In this document: positions 58,353 to 64,000 of the stretch, in pieces
Layout of the letters: each line of letters begins with the position of its first letter
How positions within the stretch are numbered: position 1 is the first letter of the stretch
Source of the DNA: CALJIC01 sp039805565
Lineage (GTDB): Bacteria > Chloroflexota > Chloroflexia > Chloroflexales > Roseiflexaceae
Direction: 5' to 3'
DNA length: 64,000 nucleotides
Assembly (NCBI GenBank): GCA_039805565.1
Contig: JBDLTZ010000106.1
Coordinates: forward strand, 73,217-137,216
The notes under the pieces: model-generated
Told to the model about the DNA's origin: nothing
The model's database searches: none
What the model saw: only the letters and a program-made list of their open reading frames with translations
Position numbers and translations under genes: made by a program

Positions 58353-59531
58353 ATGCACGACGACGGCGTCCTTCCGCAGCGGAGCAAGACTGCGCTTGTG
58401 CTCGCGGGCGGCGGCGTGACCGGGGCCGTCTATGAGATCGGCGCCCTGCGCGCGCTCGACGACCTGCTACACGGCTTTGACGTCAACGACTTCGATATCT
58501 ATGTCGGCACCAGCGCCGGCGCCCTCGTCGCCGCCTGCCTCGCCAACCGCCTCACCCCGCGCGAGATGATGCGCCACCTGGAGATGCCGGTGAACGGCGT
58601 CGCGCCCCTCAGAATGGGCGACGTCTTCGCGCTCGACGGCGGCGGCCTGCTCGGGCGCAGCCTCCGCTTCCCCGAGGCGCTGCTCCGGACTCTCGGGACG
58701 ATCGTGGCGGCGCGCGGCCACATGTCGGTGCTGGACGCGATCGAGACTCTGGCGCTGGCGCTCCCCGGCGGAATCTACGACAGCAGCGCGCTCGAGCGCT
58801 ACCTCACGGCGGTGCTCACCCGCCCCGGCCTCTCGAACGACTTCCGCAACCTCCCCCACGAGCTGGCGATTATCGCCACGGACCTGGACAGCGGCGAGCG
58901 GGTGGTGTTCGGCGAGCCGCCACTCGACGCAGTGCCGATCTCGCGCGCCGTCTCGGCCTCCTCGGCCATGCCGATCGTCTACCGGCCGGTGCGCATCGGC
59001 ACGCGGGACTACGTAGACGGCGGGGTGCGCGGCAACGCCAGCCTGGACCTGGCGATCGAGCGCGGCGCAAAGCTGATCGTCTGCGTCAACCCGCTCGTGC
59101 CGTACGACCACAGCCGCGACATGCACATCCGGGACATGGGCGCTCCGGGGATCGCCAACCAGGTGTTCCGCACGCTGTTCCACTCGGGGCTCCACTACCA
59201 CCTGAAGCAGATCCACCGGCGCCACCCCGAGGTGGACGTGGTGCTGATCGAGCCCGCGCGCGACGACATCCGCATGTTCTCGGAGATGCCGATGAAGTAC
59301 GTGAACCGCATGGAGGTGGCGCGGCACGGCTTCGAGACGGTGGCGACGCACCTGGCCGAGCGCTACGAGGCCTATCGCGCGCTGTTCGCCCGCCACGGCA
59401 TTCGCATGGAGGGGCGGCACGGCACCGAGCGGCTGGCGTCGGTGGCGCACCAGCTCACATCGCCCGCCGGGCCGCACGAGCTGCGCGACACCCTGGCGCG
59501 GCTGGAGCGGGCGCTTGACAGCAGAGCCTGA
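58353..59531 (+). CDS. Patatin-like phospholipase/esterase
   Basis: This is a 392-residue hydrolase with a Ser-Asp dyad: ALVLAGGGVTGAVYEIGALRAL (oxyanion loop), VGTSAGALVAACLA (nucleophile Ser) and DYVDGGVRGNASLD (catalytic Asp). A C-terminal region of about 150 residues follows the patatin core (HYHLKQIHRRHPEVDVVLIEP). Some intracellular PHA depolymerases contain patatin-type lipase boxes, so co-transcription with a PhaR-type regulator hints at granule mobilisation. A membrane phospholipase is the plain alternative. Confidence 0.88.
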   Translation: MHDDGVLPQRSKTALVLAGGGVTGAVYEIGALRALDDLLHGFDVNDFDIYVGTSAGALVAACLANRLTPREMMRHLEMPVNGVAPLRMGDVFALDGGGLLGRSLRFPEALLRTLGTIVAARGHMSVLDAIETLALALPGGIYDSSALERYLTAVLTRPGLSNDFRNLPHELAIIATDLDSGERVVFGEPPLDAVPISRAVSASSAMPIVYRPVRIGTRDYVDGGVRGNASLDLAIERGAKLIVCVNPLVPYDHSRDMHIRDMGAPGIANQVFRTLFHSGLHYHLKQIHRRHPEVDVVLIEPARDDIRMFSEMPMKYVNRMEVARHGFETVATHLAERYEAYRALFARHGIRMEGRHGTERLASVAHQLTSPAGPHELRDTLARLERALDSRA

Positions 59532-59700
59532 CGGGCATGGCGTGTAACAGGAGGTGGTGCGGGCCGGCAGGGCACCCCTTCGCGCAAGCGCAACATACGG
59601 CCACATTCAGGAAGAGGGGGCAGAGCGGGAGCGGAAACAGCCCCGTCTCGCCCCCTCCTCGCTGGGCTCTGTGCTCTCTGCGGCCAACGTAACCGGCGGT

Positions 59701-60888
59701 CTACGCGCGGGAGCGCTGCTTGCGGGGCGGGCGGCGGTCGCCGAGCGAGGAAAGCTTCGCGCCGAGCTGCTCCAGGCTGAGCAGATTGTGGACCGGCAGG
59801 AAGTCGTCTACGTGGGGCAGGGCCGCCTGCATGCCCTGCGTGATCGGCTGGTAGCGCGGGCTGCCGAGCAGCGGGTTGAGCCAGATCAGGCGGTGGCACG
59901 AGCGCTGCAGCCGCTCCATCTCCCGCCCCAGCACCTTCGGGTCGCCCCGGTCCCACCCATCCGAGATCAGCAGCACCACCGGCCCGCGGCCGAGCACGCG
60001 CCGCCCCCAGACGTAGTTAAACTCCTTGACCGCCTCGCCGATCCGGGTGCCGCCGGACCAGTCCACCACCTGCTTGCTCACCGCGCTCACCGCGTCGTCG
60101 ATGTCCTTCTCGCGCAGCAGCCGGGTGATGCGCGTGAGGCGCGTGCCGAACACAAACGCCTCGACGTCGCGCAGGCCGTTCGAGATGGCGTAGGCGAACT
60201 GGAGCAGGATGCGGCTGTAGCGGTCCATCGAGCCGCTGATGTCGCACAGCACCACCAGCGGGCGCTGGCGCGCGCGGGGCTCGCGGTACGAGAGCTCCAC
60301 CGGCTCGCCCCCGAAGCGCATGTTGCGGCGCAACATGCGGCGCATGTCCATGAGGCGCCCGCGCCGGGCAGAGCGCTTGCGGCGGGTGCGGCGCTCGGGG
60401 ATGCGCCACTCGAGCGTGCGCAGCAGCTCCTTGCAGGCCTGGACCTCCTCGTACGAGAAGGCGCCGAAGTCCTTGGTGCGCAGCCGCTCCACCTGGCTGA
60501 ACTGGAGCGTCAGGCCGACGCGCTCCTCCTCCTCCTCGCGCTCCGGCTCCTGGCCCTGGCTGGCGCCCTGATCCTGCTTGCGGCGCGGCAGGCGCAGCGG
60601 CTTGGCCGGCACCTTCATCACCGGGATCGCCAGCATGGTTGGGTCGGCGCCGGACTGGGTGCGCCAGAAGAAAGCGAAGGCCGCATCGAACAGCGGCAGA
60701 TCCTCGTGGCGGCTCACCAGCGTGCAGCGGGCCGCCCCGCGAAAGTCCTCGCGGCTGACGATCGGCGCGTGATCAAGCGCCCGCACCAGGTCGAGCGTCT
60801 GCCCGCTGCTCACCGAGATACCCATGTTGCGAAGGAGCTGCGCGAACGCCAGAACGTGCGAGAGAAGATGTCCTGTTGGTTCAGCCAT
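59701..60888 (-). CDS. VWA-domain protein, CoxE-like
   Basis: This is a 395-residue protein. The helical N-terminal part begins HLLSHVLAFAQLLRNMGISV. An acidic stretch (EPEREEEEERVG), a very basic stretch (RRTRRKRSARRGRLMDMRRM) and a VWA domain with a full MIDAS motif (LVVLCDISGSMDRYSR, GGTRIGEAVKEF, LISDGWDRGD) follow. CoxE-type VWA proteins work with MoxR ATPases to insert metal or cofactor into enzymes such as CO dehydrogenase. The ATG at 60888 is used because the upstream frame runs into the inverted repeat 60907-60964. The MoxR partner is immediately upstream. Confidence 0.87.
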   Translation of the reverse strand: MAEPTGHLLSHVLAFAQLLRNMGISVSSGQTLDLVRALDHAPIVSREDFRGAARCTLVSRHEDLPLFDAAFAFFWRTQSGADPTMLAIPVMKVPAKPLRLPRRKQDQGASQGQEPEREEEEERVGLTLQFSQVERLRTKDFGAFSYEEVQACKELLRTLEWRIPERRTRRKRSARRGRLMDMRRMLRRNMRFGGEPVELSYREPRARQRPLVVLCDISGSMDRYSRILLQFAYAISNGLRDVEAFVFGTRLTRITRLLREKDIDDAVSAVSKQVVDWSGGTRIGEAVKEFNYVWGRRVLGRGPVVLLISDGWDRGDPKVLGREMERLQRSCHRLIWLNPLLGSPRYQPITQGMQAALPHVDDFLPVHNLLSLEQLGAKLSSLGDRRPPRKQRSRA

Positions 60889-60906
60889 GAGTTCCACACG
60901 TGCAAG

Positions 60907-60963
60907 GTGCACTATGTACCTGGAACATCGCCGTAGCCGACACTGCTCCAGGTACATAGTGCA

Positions 60964-60964
<1 letters not shown>
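60907..60964. promoter_or_regulatory. 18-bp perfect inverted repeat between the moxR-like and VWA genes
   Basis: Arms 60907-60924 and 60947-60964 are exact reverse complements (GTGCACTATGTACCTGGA) with a 22-bp spacer. The right arm touches the moxR stop codon. Unlike the GC-rich terminators elsewhere, it is of mixed composition. It may attenuate or process the transcript between the two genes. Thirteen bases of the arm recur at 15262-15274. Confidence 0.6.
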
Positions 60965-61860
<896 letters not shown>

Positions 61861-61969
61861 AGCTGGTTTGGTTCTCCAGATCGCGGGGGCGGCTGCGGCT
61901 CCTACGCGTCCTCGCGGCCGCAGGATGCGCCAGATATTGTAGCACACGCCCCCGGCGGCGGTGCTGTGC

Positions 61970-61975
61970 TATAAT
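61970..61975 (+). promoter_or_regulatory. TATAAT -10 box of the DUF4870 gene
   Basis: A perfect TATAAT lies 26 nt before the ATG of the membrane protein gene. No recognisable -35 was found at the right spacing. Confidence 0.45.
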
Positions 61976-62001
61976 CGCCGCGAAGGAAGCAGAGGCCGCC
62001 T

Positions 62002-62541
62002 ATGCACCCCGACGACGACGAGCGCCTCCTCGGCGCGCTCGCGCACGCCAGCGTCGTGGCGAACATCGTAAACCTGGCCGGGATCGTCACCGCGACGATC
62101 ATCTGGGCCACGCAGCGCGAGCGCTCGCGCTTCGTCCGCGGGCACGCGCTCCAGGCGCTGGCATACCAGGGTGTGGTGCTGCTGGCGCTGCTGCTGATGA
62201 TGGTGGTGTGGGGCGCCTGCATGACGCTCTCGCTGCTGCCGGCGATACTGCGGCCGGAGCTGTACACTGAGGGCGGCCCGCCGACGGGCTTCTGGGTGGT
62301 GCTTGCGACGCTGGTGCTGCCGCTCGGGCTGGCCGCCGCGTCGGTGGCCTATGGCCTGTTCGGCGCCTACCAGGTCTTCCGCGGCCGGCCGTTCCGCTAC
62401 CCGCTGGCAGGCCGGCTCGTGGAAGCCCAGAGCGCGAAGCCCGGAGCGCAAAGCGGCGCCCCCGCACAGCCCCCGCCGCTCGTGATGCCGCCACCCGCGG
62501 AGGCTCCTGCCGCGCCCAAGCAGGAGAAGGTCGAGAGCTGA
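62002..62541 (+). CDS. DUF4870/Tic20-like membrane protein
   Basis: This 179-residue protein has three to four transmembrane helices (ALAHASVVANIVNLAGIVTATIIW, GVVLLALLLMMVVWGACMTLSLL, FWVVLATLVLPLGLAAASVAYGLF). The family motif RSRFVRGHALQALAYQ lies between helices one and two. The Pro/Ala-rich tail is probably disordered. DUF4870 proteins are widespread and of unknown function. GAAGGA lies before the ATG. Confidence 0.75.
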   Translation: MHPDDDERLLGALAHASVVANIVNLAGIVTATIIWATQRERSRFVRGHALQALAYQGVVLLALLLMMVVWGACMTLSLLPAILRPELYTEGGPPTGFWVVLATLVLPLGLAAASVAYGLFGAYQVFRGRPFRYPLAGRLVEAQSAKPGAQSGAPAQPPPLVMPPPAEAPAAPKQEKVES

Positions 62542-62566
62542 GGAGCTGCACTCACGGCTGTAGCGT

Positions 62567-63112
62567 CTAGTGTTCATCGTTTCGCGTTTCGCTCTGACCT
62601 TTCGCCTCCCGGTAGAGATCCTTGAGGCGCACATAGCGCTGCGCGGTGCGGCGGATTCGCTCCAGCATCTCGGGCCGCAGCGGCCGCACGACGCCTGGCA
62701 CCCCCATCACCAGCGAGCCGGGCGGCACCACCATCTCCTCGGTCACCAGCGCGCGCGCCGCGATCAGCGAGCCACGCCCGACGCGAGCCCGGTTGAGCAC
62801 CACCGCGCCGATGCCGATCAGCACCTCGTCCTCCACCGTGCAGCCGTGCACCACCGCCGCGTGCCCGATGCTGACGTCGTCGCCAATGGTCAGGAAGGCG
62901 TCCGGGTCGGCGTGCAGCACCGCCCCGTCCTGGATGTTCACCCGCGCGCCGATGCGGATCACGCCGTTGTCGCCGCGCACCACCGCCATCGGGAAGACGC
63001 TGCTGTCCGCGCCGAGGGCCACTGTGCCGTGCAGGTAGGCGTGGGGCGAGACCCAGGCGCTGGGGTGGATCTCCAGCCGGTCGGTCAGATCCGGGAAGGT
63101 GTCGCTCTCCAC
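62567..63112 (-). CDS. Gamma-carbonic-anhydrase-like left-handed beta-helix protein
   Basis: This 181-residue hexapeptide-repeat protein has SVFPMAVVRGDNGVIRIGARVNIQDGAVLHAD, DDVSIGHAAVVHGCTVEDEVLIGIGAVVL and a C-terminal helix, the standard layout of the gamma-CA/PaaY/YrdA group; the zinc-ligand histidines (HAD, GHAAVVHGC) are present. The start is taken as GTG 63112 because AGAGGAG lies directly before it; GTG 63127 is in frame. The last ten residues (GQSETRNDEH) are encoded by a heptamer array and probably replaced the original C terminus. Confidence 0.85.
   Translation of the reverse strand: MESDTFPDLTDRLEIHPSAWVSPHAYLHGTVALGADSSVFPMAVVRGDNGVIRIGARVNIQDGAVLHADPDAFLTIGDDVSIGHAAVVHGCTVEDEVLIGIGAVVLNRARVGRGSLIAARALVTEEMVVPPGSLVMGVPGVVRPLRPEMLERIRRTAQRYVRLKDLYREAKGQSETRNDEH
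62572..62606. repeat. Heptamer array forming the 3' end of the gamma-CA gene
   Basis: Five 7-bp units (GTTCATC, GTTTCGC, GTTTCGC, TCTGACC, TTTCGCC) begin three bases beyond the stop codon position and extend into the coding sequence on the minus strand. Confidence 0.7.
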
Positions 63113-63211
63113 AGGGGCTCCTCTCACACGGCTGTCAGCCGGATCTCATTGCGCGGCGCGTCACACCCGGCTAGGATTCGCGGCAATGCCCACCGTTGCC
63201 ACGAGGGTCAC

Positions 63212-63385
63212 ATGCTCGAATCTATCCCAGGCCTGCTCCTGGCCAGCACTATTGTCCTGACGCTCTTTCTGCTGCCGTACCTCAACGAGGAGCGCCGCGA
63301 GCGCACCGGACTGACCGAGGAGATTCACGTGCGGCGCGATCTTCCCGCCGGCCGGCCCAACGACCATGAGGGCGGGGGCGTGTAG
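63212..63385 (+). CDS. Small single-helix membrane protein
   Basis: This 57-residue protein has an N-terminal transmembrane helix (IPGLLLASTIVLTLFLLPYL), a basic patch (NEERRERTG) and a polar tail. GAGGG lies 6 nt before ATG 63212. It is divergent from the gamma-CA gene. No family recognised. Confidence 0.5.
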   Translation: MLESIPGLLLASTIVLTLFLLPYLNEERRERTGLTEEIHVRRDLPAGRPNDHEGGGV

Positions 63386-63532
63386 CTCTCGCTCCCCCTT
63401 GCTCCCCCACCGCCCGTCGCCCCATCGTCCACCGCCTGCCCTGCTCGCGCCACCTCCCGCCGCTCAGATTGTAGCGCGCTCCGTGACTGCCCGCAACGCC
63501 GTGGGAGAGCCACCGCTCCGCCACAGTGCGTA

Positions 63533-63561
63533 TTGACATTGAACACATGTTCTGCTACAAT
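63533..63561 (+). promoter_or_regulatory. Consensus-like sigma-70 promoter with embedded LexA-type box
   Basis: TTGACA (63533-63538), 17-bp spacer, TACAAT (63556-63561). The spacer contains GAACACATGTTC (63541-63552), which fits the Gram-positive LexA operator form GAAC-N4-GTTC. A repressor bound there would cover both promoter boxes. Confidence 0.75.
63541..63552. promoter_or_regulatory. Candidate SOS (LexA) operator GAAC-ACAT-GTTC
   Basis: The 12-bp site matches the conserved half-sites of the Bacillus/actinobacterial SOS box and lies between the -35 and -10 elements. It is the only such site noticed in the window. Confidence 0.6.
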
Positions 63562-63628
63562 ATTCCCGGTTCCAATGCCCAATACCGCGTTCCCCGCAGC
63601 ACCCGCAGCGATCGTATCGAGGAAGATG

Positions 63629-63952
63629 ATGAAGGCAGTCAAGACATCGCGGGCGCCCAAGTCTGCGCCCGCGGCCGCCCCGTCGCACGCGGCAATCTCT
63701 GCCGCAACCGAGCGACTCCGGGCGGCAGAGCGGCGCGGACTGTACATGATGTGGTTCGACGACAGCGCGAAGAAGACGGCGACGGACAAGATCGAGGAGG
63801 CGGTCGCGGCCTACATGCGGCACTTCAACGCCCGGCCGAACGTGGTGCTCGTGAACGAGAGCGACCGCGTCGAGGTCAGCGGCGTGCGTGTCCGCAGCGA
63901 GAGCTACGTCCGCCGGGACAACTTCTGGATCGGCTACGAGGACGCAGCGTGA
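63629..63952 (+). CDS. Small protein of unknown function, possibly SOS-induced
   Basis: This is a 107-residue protein. A basic Lys/Ala/Ser-rich N terminus (VKTSRAPKSAPAAAPSHAA) leads to a conserved-looking core: RRGLYMMWFDDSAKKTATDK, YMRHFNARPNVVLVNESD and a C-terminal beta part (VRSESYVRRDNFWIGYED). No family recognised. GAGGAAG supports ATG 63629 (ATG 63626 is adjacent). The longer frame beginning at 63533 overlaps the promoter and was not used. The LexA-type box in its promoter suggests induction after DNA damage. Confidence 0.65.
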   Translation: MKAVKTSRAPKSAPAAAPSHAAISAATERLRAAERRGLYMMWFDDSAKKTATDKIEEAVAAYMRHFNARPNVVLVNESDRVEVSGVRVRSESYVRRDNFWIGYEDAA

Positions 63953-63956
63953 GGCG

Positions 63957-63977
63957 GAACGCTGAACGCTGAACGAC
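63957..63977. repeat. Heptamer array (GAACGCT type) at the window end
   Basis: Three units GAACGCT, GAACGCT, GAACGAC match the left array of the element at 53541. Its right half would lie beyond the window. A terminal run of about 12 G follows at 63989-64000 and looks like an assembly or sequencing end rather than genomic sequence. Confidence 0.75.
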
Positions 63978-64000
63978 GAAGGAGGGGCGGGGGGGGGGGG

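Noticed and set aside
63533..63628. Upstream extension of the last gene
   Set aside because: It would start within the promoter; the ATG at 63629 follows GAGGAAG.

Overview
The window is about 64 kb of high-GC bacterial DNA, probably from the phylum Chloroflexota, class Chloroflexia (Roseiflexus/Kouleothrix-like). That is an inference from gene content: a large GAF/SpoIIE phosphatase with partner-switching proteins, a two-gene PhaR-type regulator/patatin unit, LytR-CpsA-Psr and LysM/M23 wall proteins, SURF1, and scattered heptanucleotide repeats. No rRNA, tRNA, CRISPR array, intact insertion sequence or integrase was seen. The window ends in a run of G that looks like a contig end.

Layout. 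1-1771 (minus): the 5' part of endonuclease IV and a secreted M23 peptidase. 1945-10381 (plus): a sugar-acid catabolic operon with a near-consensus promoter, a FadR-type operator, a decayed short-chain dehydrogenase, a probable D-apionate lactonase, a FadR/GntR regulator, a zinc alcohol dehydrogenase, a 2-hydroxyacid dehydrogenase, an HpcH/HpaI aldolase, a four-carbon-acid-sugar kinase, a VOC protein and a terminator. 10431-15011 (minus): MurJ flippase, an LCP ligase-like protein and a LysM/SH3/M23 peptidase, all cell-envelope genes. 15012-16027: about 1 kb without a convincing gene, including an AT-rich island.

16028-46759 is the most striking part: 24 consecutive plus-strand genes with few gaps. 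It opens with a vanadium-haloperoxidase-type lipoprotein and a 1462-residue surface protein. It continues with Tad-pilus-like genes (TadE/TadG-like pseudopilins, CpaB, two CpaF-type ATPases, CpaE, TadB, TadC), then two small HTH proteins, and then a type IV secretion set (VirB8-, VirB6-, VirB2-, VirB3/PrgI-, VirB4- and VirD4-like proteins, a triple-domain wall hydrolase, a lipoprotein, a PEGA/propeller protein and an FtsK-like protein that has lost its P-loop). There is no relaxase, integrase or recognisable Flp pilin. I read it as one envelope-spanning Tad/T4SS hybrid machine of unknown cargo.

46884-64000 is chromosomal housekeeping and signalling: an alpha/beta hydrolase with SURF1 (minus), a small membrane protein with a Ppx/GppA-HD phosphatase (plus), FtsK (minus), a partner-switching cassette (STAS, RsbW-STAS fusion, membrane GAF-SpoIIE phosphatase), a PhaR-like regulator with a patatin lipase, a VWA/MoxR pair (minus), a DUF4870 protein, a gamma-carbonic-anhydrase-like protein, and a small gene behind a promoter that carries a Gram-positive-type LexA box.

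Across the window there are arrays of 7-bp units. Several form elements of about 100-126 bp with one array at each end. They lie between genes and also in frame inside apnL, ftsK and the SpoIIE phosphatase gene, always at linkers or loops.
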